Source: an uncultured Oscillospiraceae bacterium (GTDB taxonomy: Bacteria > Bacillota > Clostridia > Oscillospirales > Ruminococcaceae). From it: 6,193 nucleotides of DNA. The DNA lies in assembly GCA_934527255.1 (NCBI GenBank), contig CAKTAM010000106.1, positions 1 to 6,193 of the forward strand, in the 5' to 3' direction. The notes below the pieces were generated by a model. The model worked only from the letters and a program-made list of their open reading frames with translations, did not search any database and was not told the DNA's origin. This document shows, piece after piece, positions 1 through 5,281 of the stretch (its first letter is position 1; every line of letters starts with the position of its first letter). Both the position numbers and the translations under genes were made by a program.

Positions 1-753
1 CGCCGGGCGGCATCACAGCAGCCGGAAGCCGCCGCGCGGCCTGCGCAGGCGCCCTTTGCGGCCGCCGCGCGCCGCCCTGCCGCACGGACGGCCGATGCCG
101 AAGCGGCCCTGCCGCCCGATGGCGCGCGCCTTTCGGATGTGCGGCCCACCAGACGGGGCCGCTGCGCCCTGTTTGCCGTGGGGGAGGATGGCGAGGAGCA
201 GTTTCTGTTCAGCGTGGATGAGGAGACCTGCGCCCGCCTGCATCTGACACCCGGTGCCTGCCTGAGTGCACAGCAGCTGCGGGAGGCACGTGCGCAGAGC
301 GACCTGCGCGCCGCCAAGGATAAGGCACTGCAGTACCTTTCGGTGCGTGACCATGCCTCGGGTGAGCTGTATGATAAGCTCTGCCGCCGCTATGACGAGC
401 CGACCTCTGCCGCCGCCGTGGCGGAAATGCAGCGGCTGGGCCTGCTGGATGACGCCGCCTTTGCCGTGCGCCGTGCGGCATGGATGGCCGGGCGCGGCAA
501 AAGCCGCCGCGAGATCGACCGGGCGCTGGCCGGGTTGGGGGTCGGGCGCGAGGAACGCCTTGCTGCGCTGGAGCAGCTGCCCGAGGAAGAGGAGGCCACG
601 CTGCACCGCCTGATAGAGCGGCAGTATGCCGCCAAGCTGGCTGCGGGCCGTCGCGACGCCGTGGCCGCCGCGCTGTTGCGGCGCGGCTTTTCGGGTGCGC
701 TGGTGCGCCGCGTGCTGTCGCAGTGGGCGCAGCCGCAGGAAGATTTTGATTGA
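1..753 (+). CDS. recX: Regulatory protein RecX (5' end outside the window)
   Basis: RecX binds RecA filaments in the cytoplasm and limits or modulates homologous recombination and SOS induction (family knowledge). The reading frame is open from base 1 to the TGA at 751-753, 250 codons in view. The first clear start, GTG at 139, has no Shine-Dalgarno site before it. It would also cut through the stretch LSDVRPTRRGR, which matches the first strand of Firmicute RecX proteins, so the true start is probably upstream of the window. Counting from GTG139, the three-helix RecX repeats begin near residue 60 (KALQYLSVRDHASGELYDKL). They continue through the typical LGLLDDAAFA segment (about 100-109) and GRGKSRREIDRAL, and end with a third repeat around 150-196 (RRDAVAAALLRRGFS). 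Residues before GTG139 are Ala/Pro/Arg-rich and look like a disordered extension. The next gene, rimO, starts 59 bases downstream. The family call is firm; the start is not. Confidence 0.85.
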   Translation, partial: RRAASQQPEAAARPAQAPFAAAARRPAARTADAEAALPPDGARLSDVRPTRRGRCALFAVGEDGEEQFLFSVDEETCARLHLTPGACLSAQQLREARAQSDLRAAKDKALQYLSVRDHASGELYDKLCRRYDEPTSAAAVAEMQRLGLLDDAAFAVRRAAWMAGRGKSRREIDRALAGLGVGREERLAALEQLPEEEEATLHRLIERQYAAKLAAGRRDAVAAALLRRGFSGALVRRVLSQWAQPQEDFD

Positions 754-796
754 GATCGTCGGCCGTTTTGGGCCGAAAAAACCGTAAGCGAACATA

Positions 797-802
797 AGGG
801 AG
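797..802 (+). promoter_or_regulatory. Ribosome binding site of rimO, fixing a TTG start
   Basis: The AGGGAG stretch at 797-802 lies 10 bases before a TTG at 813-815. The protein read from that TTG begins MKIAVISLGCPKN, exactly where RimO proteins usually begin, so TTG is the likely initiation codon. Confidence 0.7.
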
Positions 803-812
803 AACTGTAGCT

Positions 813-2138
813 TTGAAAATTGCCGTTATCAGCCTGGGATGTCCCAAAAATCAGGTGGACGCCGACGTTTACTGCCATGCGCTGCTGGCGCGCGGCCACG
901 AGACCACGGCGGAGTTAAGCGAGGCCGACATTATTATCGTCAATACCTGCGGCTTCATCGAAAGCGCCAAGGCCGAATCCATCGACGCCATTCTGACCGC
1001 CTGCGCGGAAAAAAAGACGCACGCGGTGCGTGTGGTGGTGACCGGCTGCCTGGCCGAGCGCTACCGCGAGGAGCTGGCGGCCGAGCTGCCGGAGGTGGAC
1101 GCCGTTGTCGGTATTGGCCGCAACGCCGACCTGGTCGAGATCGTCGAGCAGGCCGAGCGCGAAAACAATCAGCAGCAGTGCTACGGCCCCAAGGCCGACC
1201 TGCCGCTGGGCGGCAAGCGCATCATCAGCACACCGGGGCATTATGCCTATCTCAAGATCAGCGAGGGCTGCGACAACCACTGCTACTATTGCGCCATTCC
1301 CAACATCCGCGGCCCGCTGCGCAGCCGTCCGCTGGACGATGTACTGGCCGAGGCCCGCTGGATGGCGCAGGAGGGCGTGAAAGAGATCGTGCTGGTGGCA
1401 CAGGATATCACCGCCTACGGCGACGACCGCGGCTGTAACCAGGCCGCGCAGCTTCTGCGCGAGCTGGATGCCATCGAGGGCATTACATGGATTCGCCTGC
1501 TGTACGCCTACCCCGAGCGCATCACCGATGAGTTTATCGCCGCCATGGCCGCCTCGCACCGGGTGCTGCATTATCTGGATATGCCCATTCAGCACATCAA
1601 CGACCGCGTGCTGAAAAGCATGAACCGGCACGGCAACCGCCGCACCATCGAAGGCGCCATTGCCCGCCTGCGCGCCGCCATGCCGGATATTGTGCTGCGT
1701 ACCACGCTGCTGGTGGGCTACCCGGGCGAGACGCAGGCCGAATATGACGAGCTGTGCGAGTTTGTGCGCACCGCCCGCTTTGACCGTCTGGGCTGCTTTG
1801 CCTTTTCGCCGGAGGAGGGCACCGTGGCCGAAAAGCTGCCGGGCCAGATCCCTGAAGAAATTCGCCAGCAGCGGGCCGACGGCATCATGCAGCTGCAGGC
1901 GGGCATCATGGCCGAAAAGCAGGCGCAGCGCGTGGGCAGCCTGCTGACGGTGATGTGCGACGATTACGACCCCGAGGAGGAGCTGTTTGTCTGCCGCAGC
2001 GCCGCTGATGCCCCCGACATTGACGCCCTGTGCTATGTGCACAGCGAGCAGACGCTGGAGCCCGGCCGCCTGTATCAGGTGCGCGTGGAGGAAAGCGACG
2101 TGTACGATCTGTACGGCGAAATGGTCGCCCCGGTATAA
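813..2138 (+). CDS. rimO: Ribosomal protein S12 methylthiotransferase RimO
   Basis: RimO is a cytoplasmic radical-SAM enzyme that adds a methylthio group to the conserved aspartate of ribosomal protein S12, using two 4Fe-4S clusters (family knowledge). The 441-aa product has the expected full length. The N-terminal UPF0004 domain carries the three cluster cysteines C10 (in SLGCPKNQVD), C46 (in NTCGFIESAK) and C79 (in VTGCLAERY). The radical-SAM domain carries the CxxxCxxC cluster motif at C153, C157 and C160 (ISEGCDNHCYYCAIP), then RGPLRSR, LVGYPGET (300-307) and FSPEEGT (331-337). A TRAM domain occupies roughly 373-441. The SLGCPKN start and the IPNIRGPLRSR segment favour RimO over the related tRNA enzymes MiaB and MtaB. 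The start is TTG at 813. It sits between recX and pgsA on the same strand and is probably in one transcript with both. Confidence 0.96.
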   Translation: MKIAVISLGCPKNQVDADVYCHALLARGHETTAELSEADIIIVNTCGFIESAKAESIDAILTACAEKKTHAVRVVVTGCLAERYREELAAELPEVDAVVGIGRNADLVEIVEQAERENNQQQCYGPKADLPLGGKRIISTPGHYAYLKISEGCDNHCYYCAIPNIRGPLRSRPLDDVLAEARWMAQEGVKEIVLVAQDITAYGDDRGCNQAAQLLRELDAIEGITWIRLLYAYPERITDEFIAAMAASHRVLHYLDMPIQHINDRVLKSMNRHGNRRTIEGAIARLRAAMPDIVLRTTLLVGYPGETQAEYDELCEFVRTARFDRLGCFAFSPEEGTVAEKLPGQIPEEIRQQRADGIMQLQAGIMAEKQAQRVGSLLTVMCDDYDPEEELFVCRSAADAPDIDALCYVHSEQTLEPGRLYQVRVEESDVYDLYGEMVAPV

Positions 2139-2216
2139 AAGCCCCTGTCCACAGAAAACCCAAGAAAGGTCCGGCATTGCCCGGCCGAACGTTCAGAAAA
2201 AAGGAATGGTGAAACG

Positions 2217-2792
2217 ATGAATCTTCCCAACAAATTGACGCTGGCCCGCATTGTACTGGTGCCGGTCTTTATGGCGTTTGCCGCGCTGGGCGGCTATGGC
2301 ACCCCGTCGCACAACAGCCCGATGTATCTGCTGGCCGGTATTGTGTTTGCCGTCGCCAGCTTTACCGATTATCTGGATGGCCACCTGGCCCGCAAGCATC
2401 ATCTGGTGACGGATTTCGGCAAATTTGCCGACCCTCTGGCCGACAAAATGCTGACGACTGCCGCGTTTTTGTACATGATGATGGACGGCGTATGCCACCC
2501 GGTGGTGCTGGCCGTGGTGCTCTTCCGCGAATTTGCCGTGGCCGGTGTGCGCATGGTGGCCGCTGCTTCCGGCAAGGTGATCGCCGCCAACATGTGGGGT
2601 AAGGTCAAGACGGTGCTGCAGATGCTCACCATCATCCTGTATTATTTTGCGGCGGCGATGGCCCCGGCGGATGCCATTGGGCTGGTGCAGGGCGTTACGC
2701 AGGTGCTGTGTTGGGCCGTGGCGGCGGCTACGCTGCTTTCCGGCTGCATCTACCTGTGGCAGAACCGCAGCTGCTTCATGCAGGCAAAATAA
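2217..2792 (+). CDS. pgsA: CDP-diacylglycerol--glycerol-3-phosphate 3-phosphatidyltransferase
   Basis: PgsA is an integral membrane enzyme that joins CDP-diacylglycerol and sn-glycerol 3-phosphate to give phosphatidylglycerol phosphate, the committed step to phosphatidylglycerol and cardiolipin (family knowledge). The 191-aa product is of normal length. It contains the complete CDP-alcohol phosphatidyltransferase signature D-x2-DG-x2-AR-x8-G-x3-D-x3-D at D51, D54, G55, A58, R59, G68, D72 and D76. The N-terminus NLPNKLTLARIVLVPVF is the usual PgsA opening and favours this enzyme over phosphatidylserine or cardiolipin synthases of the same fold. Several hydrophobic segments (about 8-26, 36-52, 78-108, 130-150, 157-180) fit a multi-pass membrane protein. 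ATG 2217 is preceded by AAGGA at 2201-2205, a rather long 11-base spacing. It follows rimO by 78 bases and ends just before a strong terminator. Confidence 0.95.
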   Translation: MNLPNKLTLARIVLVPVFMAFAALGGYGTPSHNSPMYLLAGIVFAVASFTDYLDGHLARKHHLVTDFGKFADPLADKMLTTAAFLYMMMDGVCHPVVLAVVLFREFAVAGVRMVAAASGKVIAANMWGKVKTVLQMLTIILYYFAAAMAPADAIGLVQGVTQVLCWAVAAATLLSGCIYLWQNRSCFMQAK

Positions 2793-2798
2793 AAGTGT

Positions 2799-2827
2799 CG
2801 GCCGATGGGGTGCGCCCCCGGCGGCCG
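2799..2827 (+). repeat. GC-rich nested inverted repeat after pgsA
   Basis: CGGCCG at 2799-2804 can pair with CGGCCG at 2822-2827, and GGGG at 2807-2810 with CCCC at 2815-2818 inside it. No T-run follows. It lies a few bases upstream of the intrinsic terminator and could add to 3' end structure of the pgsA message. Each arm is short and palindromic in a GC-rich setting, so chance is possible. Confidence 0.35.
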
Positions 2828-2835
2828 CCCCAAAA

Positions 2836-2871
2836 GCGCTGCTGCCCCTTGCCGGGCGGCGGCGCTTTTTT
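2836..2871 (+). terminator. Intrinsic terminator of the recX-rimO-pgsA unit
   Basis: A 12-bp stem pairs 2836-2847 (GCGCTGCTGCCC) with 2854-2865 (GGGCGGCGGCGC), with two G-U wobbles and a six-base loop, followed at once by six T (2866-2871). AAAA precedes the stem, so it may also work weakly for transcripts coming from the right on the minus strand. It lies 43 bases after the pgsA stop codon. Confidence 0.92.
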
Positions 2872-3247
2872 GCTGCCCGCCGTTTGCCGCCGGGCGCTGG
2901 GTGTTTGTTACGGCGGCGGGGTAAGTTACTGGTAAATCAAACCGCAATCGCAGCGCAGCATCTAAAAAGTTAATATTCCGGAAGCCCGGTAAAATCAAGG
3001 ACTTCCGGTTCCATGGGGGAATAGCGCAGTTGGCGGGGCGGGTGCGCCGCATGGCCGCTTTGGCCGGGTGCGCCCGTGCTGCTGCCCGCCGGGGGCGCCC
3101 TGTGCGAAGGGCCCGACTGCCGCAGAATGCCTGCGCGTTTGTTTGGGGCCTTGATGGCGTTTGTGTAGTCTGCCTGCGGCGTGCTGTGTGGGCCGGGCGG
3201 GTCCATGTGTTCCTGACTGCCCCTATATTTCAAAAACATGGGCACAC
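2872..3247. other. Intergenic stretch without a supported gene
   Basis: I find no coding region I would defend here. The open frames on either strand are short, mostly lack a good ribosome binding site, and have Arg/Ala/Pro-rich or cysteine-rich low-quality translations. Visible structure: CCGGAAG (2978-2984) against CTTCCGG (3002-3008) with a 17-base loop; a direct repeat CGGGTGCGCC at 3039-3048 and 3065-3074; a tRNA-like fragment at about 3015-3033 (see rejected items); and CCATGTGTT (3203-3211) against AAAACATGG (3233-3241) with one mismatch. Base composition changes from GC-rich to AT-rich near 3220, where the transporter's regulatory region begins. Confidence 0.6.
3039..3074 (+). repeat. 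Direct repeat CGGGTGCGCC, two copies
   Basis: Perfect 10-bp copies lie at 3039-3048 and 3065-3074, 26 bases apart start to start. The core GGTGCGCC also occurs at 2809-2816 next to the pgsA terminator. Function is unknown; GC-rich sequence makes short repeats less surprising. Confidence 0.5.
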
Positions 3248-3276
3248 TGTACAAAATTCGGGGGGGGGTATATAGT
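3248..3276 (+). promoter_or_regulatory. Candidate promoter with a nine-G run in its spacer
   Basis: TGTACA at 3248-3253 (four of six bases of the TTGACA consensus) and TATAGT at 3271-3276 (five of six of TATAAT) are 17 bases apart, the optimal sigma-70/sigma-A spacing. The spacer contains nine consecutive G (3260-3268). If real, it would be an upstream promoter for the transporter operon. It is weaker than the one at 3339-3367 because the -35 element is poor. Confidence 0.4.
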
Positions 3277-3281
3277 ACAAT

Positions 3282-3322
3282 TATACAAATGGTAACGAAA
3301 CTGTAACGAAACCATGACAAAG
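3282..3322 (+). repeat. Direct repeats phased at 11 bp, likely regulator binding site
   Basis: GTAACGAAAC occurs perfectly at 3292-3301 and again at 3303-3312. Weaker copies fall at the same 11-base phase: TATACAAA from 3282 and TGACAAAG from 3315. The array ends 16 bases before the -35 element at 3339. Tandem repeats at 11-bp phase on one face of the helix are typical of OmpR/PhoB-family response regulators (established knowledge). That such a regulator binds here is inference. Confidence 0.55.
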
Positions 3323-3338
3323 AACGGCGGAAACCCTC

Positions 3339-3367
3339 TTGCAAGTGCCCGGCGGGCGTGATATAGT
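3339..3367 (+). promoter_or_regulatory. Main candidate promoter of the ABC transporter operon
   Basis: TTGCAA (3339-3344), a 17-base spacer and TATAGT (3362-3367), with TG at 3359-3360 giving an extended -10 element. Transcription would start near 3374-3375. That leaves a leader of about 208 bases before the binding-protein gene, and the start falls just at the 5' arm of the leader's closing stem. Confidence 0.75.
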
Positions 3368-3376
3368 AAAATTGCG

Positions 3377-3490
3377 CTCCGGGAAAGCAAGATTCTACCA
3401 GACAAGGGGCAGGCAGAACATCGGTACAGCAGCCGCGGCTACCCGATGTCATGCAGCCCTGACAGGAAAGAAAAACGCCTTTGCCCGGAG
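3377..3490 (+). promoter_or_regulatory. Structured mRNA leader with long-range closing stem
   Basis: CTCCGGG-AAAG at 3377-3387 pairs with 3479-3490 through 11 base pairs and one bulged G (3483), closing a 114-base domain that begins almost at the predicted transcription start. Inside is a long hairpin: GGGGC (3406-3410) with GCCCT (3456-3460), GC (3413-3414) with GC (3453-3454), then ACATCGG-TA (3418-3426) with TACCCGATGT (3440-3449) around one bulged C. The form resembles a riboswitch or regulatory leader, but I do not recognise any known aptamer consensus and see no T-run terminator. Pairings are read directly from the sequence; a regulatory role is inference. Confidence 0.5.
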
Positions 3491-3502
3491 AAGGAACGGA
3501 TA

Positions 3503-3533
3503 TACGCTTTGAGAAAACAGGAAAGCGTTATCA
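3503..3533 (+). promoter_or_regulatory. Inverted repeat overlapping a cre-like site in the leader
   Basis: ACGCTTT (3504-3510) and AAAGCGT (3522-3528) form a perfect 7-bp inverted repeat around an 11-base spacer. AGGAAAGCGTTATCA (3519-3533) overlaps its right arm and matches the CcpA cre consensus WTGNAANCGNWNNCW at all but one defined position (G for T at position 2). A CcpA or LacI-family protein bound here would block elongation roughly 145 bases into the transcript. As RNA the repeat could instead form a hairpin. Either reading fits a sugar transporter; neither is proven. Confidence 0.45.
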
Positions 3534-3543
3534 TAAGGAAAAA

Positions 3544-3559
3544 GCGGCCGCAAGGCTGC
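3544..3559 (+). promoter_or_regulatory. GCAA-tetraloop hairpin just before the ribosome binding site
   Basis: GCGGCC (3544-3549) pairs with GGCTGC (3554-3559), with one G-U wobble, around the GNRA tetraloop GCAA. It ends 8 bases before the Shine-Dalgarno sequence GAAGGAG (3568-3574). No T-run follows, so it is not a terminator. It may protect the message or act as a docking element for the leader fold. Confidence 0.5.
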
Positions 3560-3582
3560 AAAACGACGAAGGAGAATGAACC

Positions 3583-5190
3583 ATGAAAAAACTGTTGGCT
3601 CTGCTGCTGGCACTGGTGATGGTGCTGGCAATGGTCGGCTGTTCGTCCGGTACCAAGGACAACGACAATTCCAGCTCGGTTACCGTCAATGCGGGCGACA
3701 ACACCCTGAACACGGAGACCGAAGCAACGTGGGATACCAGCAAGCAGGATGAGATCGTCCTGTCTGTGATGAACAACTATTATACCTCCGGCTGGGAAAA
3801 GATGGCCGAAGAGTATATGAAGCTGCATCCCGAAACCACCGTCACCATCGACGTTGTGGCCGATAACGACACCCTGATCCAGAAGTTCGCCACCTGGTTT
3901 GCCAGCGACGACCTGACCGACGCCGCCGACATCACCCACATCAACTTCTCCGGCAACGTGGGCGGCACCGACGGCCTGCTGCAGAAGAACCAGATCGTTG
4001 ACTTTACCAGCCTGCTGGATACCGTCAACCCCTACACCGGCACCACCGTCCGCAGCTATCTGGAGGATGCCGATATTCAGTCTTACACCGGCAGCTACGG
4101 CATGTATGCCCTGCCCTTTGACCACGTGGCCGTCGCCATCATGGTCAACAAGACCCTGCTGGAGAAGAACAATCTGAGCGTGCCCACCACCATGGAAGAG
4201 TTCATCGACTGCTGTGCCAAGCTGAAGGAGGCCGGCGTCGAGACGCCCATTCTGGCCACGCCGGAAGGCGCTTACTTCATCTCCGCTCTGGGCGATGCCG
4301 CCATGCGCGATATGTATGGCGACTTCCTCGTCCAGACCACCGACGGCCTGTACAACGAAGACACCATGGCCGCCAACGCCACCTATAAGTATGACCCCAA
4401 CAACCCGGCCTGCGACAAGGACATCAAGCTTTCCGGTGAGCGTATTGCTATCTACAACACCGAGAACGATTTCAACACCGAGATCGGCAAGTCCATCTGG
4501 ACCGAGTATGCTAAGCTGGCCCCCTATTTCAACGAAAACTTCATGGCTTCCTCCTCTACCGAGGTGCTCAGCAGCTTTGAGCTGCAGAACGGCGCGTTCC
4601 TGATCTCCGGTTCCTGGAACGTCGGCGTGCTGAACAGCGACGTGCAGGAAATGGGCGACGACGGCTTCGAGTGGGAGACCATCGCCTTCCCCAGCTACGC
4701 CACCAAGCCGGAAGGCTGGGCAACCGGTAAGATTCGTTCGCTGTACGTTATGGGTAACACCATGGGCATCATCAAGACCCACGGCGATGACGAAGACCAT
4801 CTGAACCGTGTTATCGACTTCTACCTGTACTGCTACAACCCGGTTGGCTGCGCCACCATGTATGAGACCACGCTGAACGACGGTTACTTTGTGCAGGGCA
4901 ACGCCGCCATCAAGGGCGTCGAGCTGCCGGCCGACATCGCCGCCAAGCTGGAAGGCTTCATTCAGGAAGCCCCCATGCGCTCTGACCTGGATTCCACCTA
5001 CGGCAAAGAGTACTGCATGTCGGAAGACAAGGGCACCTACATGGATGCGCTGAACAAGCTGGCCTCCGGCGAGGTTTCGGTGGATGAGTTTGTGGAGATT
5101 CTCCGCCCGCTGTGCCGCACCAAGCTGGCCGACGATATTGAAATGAACGGCTACGATATGGATCCCGCAACGAAGGATCAGATGAAGTAA
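3583..5190 (+). CDS. ABC transporter solute-binding lipoprotein, carbohydrate type (family 1)
   Basis: This is probably the extracytoplasmic binding lipoprotein of a CUT1-type sugar importer, capturing substrate at the outer face of the membrane for the permeases encoded downstream. The 535-aa product starts with KK, a hydrophobic stretch and a lipobox ending at C20 (AMVGC), followed by a Ser/Asp/Asn-rich linker to about residue 50. Family 1 binding-protein features follow: WEKMAEEYMKLHP (71-83), YALPFDHVAVAIMVNKTLLE (175-194), PTTMEEFIDCCAKLKEAG (201-218), FELQNGAFLISGSWNVG (332-348), and a helical C-terminus with SGEVSVDEFVEIL (495-507). It is longer than typical MalE-like proteins (about 400-450 aa). 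The mature part has seven cysteines besides C20 (210, 211, 277, 417, 423, 478, 511). ATG 3583 has GAAGGAG 8 bases upstream. Lysine is mostly AAG and codons are mostly C/G-ending, unlike the AAA-richer permease, which fits high expression. The substrate is unknown; oligosaccharides are the default guess, with glycerol-3-phosphate or others possible. Confidence 0.9.
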   Translation: MKKLLALLLALVMVLAMVGCSSGTKDNDNSSSVTVNAGDNTLNTETEATWDTSKQDEIVLSVMNNYYTSGWEKMAEEYMKLHPETTVTIDVVADNDTLIQKFATWFASDDLTDAADITHINFSGNVGGTDGLLQKNQIVDFTSLLDTVNPYTGTTVRSYLEDADIQSYTGSYGMYALPFDHVAVAIMVNKTLLEKNNLSVPTTMEEFIDCCAKLKEAGVETPILATPEGAYFISALGDAAMRDMYGDFLVQTTDGLYNEDTMAANATYKYDPNNPACDKDIKLSGERIAIYNTENDFNTEIGKSIWTEYAKLAPYFNENFMASSSTEVLSSFELQNGAFLISGSWNVGVLNSDVQEMGDDGFEWETIAFPSYATKPEGWATGKIRSLYVMGNTMGIIKTHGDDEDHLNRVIDFYLYCYNPVGCATMYETTLNDGYFVQGNAAIKGVELPADIAAKLEGFIQEAPMRSDLDSTYGKEYCMSEDKGTYMDALNKLASGEVSVDEFVEILRPLCRTKLADDIEMNGYDMDPATKDQMK

Positions 5191-5221
5191 AACCTGTTTG
5201 CGGTTTGCAACACACACTGTG

Positions 5222-5256
5222 CAGGGGCAGGGCAGACATCAGCTGCCCTGCCCCTG
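5222..5256 (+). promoter_or_regulatory. Perfect 14-bp intercistronic hairpin
   Basis: CAGGGGCAGGGCAG (5222-5235) and CTGCCCTGCCCCTG (5243-5256) are perfectly complementary around a 7-base loop. What follows, TTCGCATTTTC, is not a clean T-run, so complete termination is unlikely. A stable stem between a binding-protein gene and its permease genes is known, for example in malE-malF, to protect the upstream message or reduce read-through, giving more binding protein than permease. That role is inferred here. Confidence 0.8.
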
Positions 5257-5267
5257 TTCGCATTTTC

Positions 5268-5274
5268 AAGGAGG
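5268..5274 (+). promoter_or_regulatory. Ribosome binding site fixing the TTG start of the permease
   Basis: AAGGAGG at 5268-5274 is an almost ideal Shine-Dalgarno sequence, 7 bases before TTG 5282. Starting further upstream in the same frame (5198) would translate through the 14-bp hairpin and lacks such a site. Confidence 0.85.
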
Positions 5275-5281
5275 GATCTTC

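Noticed and set aside
759..781. Hairpin TCGGCC/GGCCGA between recX and rimO followed by AAAAAA, a possible terminator.
   Set aside because: The run after the stem is A, not T, on the plus strand; on the minus strand the T-run precedes the stem. It does not fit an intrinsic terminator on either strand.
915..2177. Long minus-strand open frame (420 codons) opposite rimO.
   Set aside because: Shadow of rimO, whose catalytic motifs are all intact on the plus strand.
3015..3033. tRNA-like 5' half: GGGGGAA, TA, GCGC, AGTTGG as in an acceptor strand, D-stem and D-loop.
   Set aside because: The D-stem partner has a mismatch, no anticodon stem forms at the right place, and no T-loop (GGTTCGA) or matching acceptor 3' strand follows within tRNA length. 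At most a remnant; probably chance.
3030..3275. Plus-strand open frame of 81 codons in the intergenic stretch.
   Set aside because: It has a TTG start without a Shine-Dalgarno site, an Arg/Ala/Cys-rich translation with no recognisable family, and it runs across the G9 tract and promoter region.
3288..3303. Possible second cre site over the first GTAACGAAAC copy.
   Set aside because: Three mismatches at defined consensus positions; the 11-bp direct repeat explains the sequence better.
3439..5217. Very long minus-strand open frame (592 codons) opposite the binding-protein gene.
   Set aside because: It is the mirror of a strongly biased GC-rich gene. Its translation is rich in Gly/Val/His with no domain, while the plus strand encodes a complete lipoprotein with signal peptide and ribosome binding site.
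5198..5281. In-frame N-terminal extension of the permease from 5198.
   Set aside because: It has no ribosome binding site, is read through a perfect 14-bp hairpin and is not permease-like. TTG 5282 has an ideal site 7 bases upstream and starts directly before the first membrane segment.
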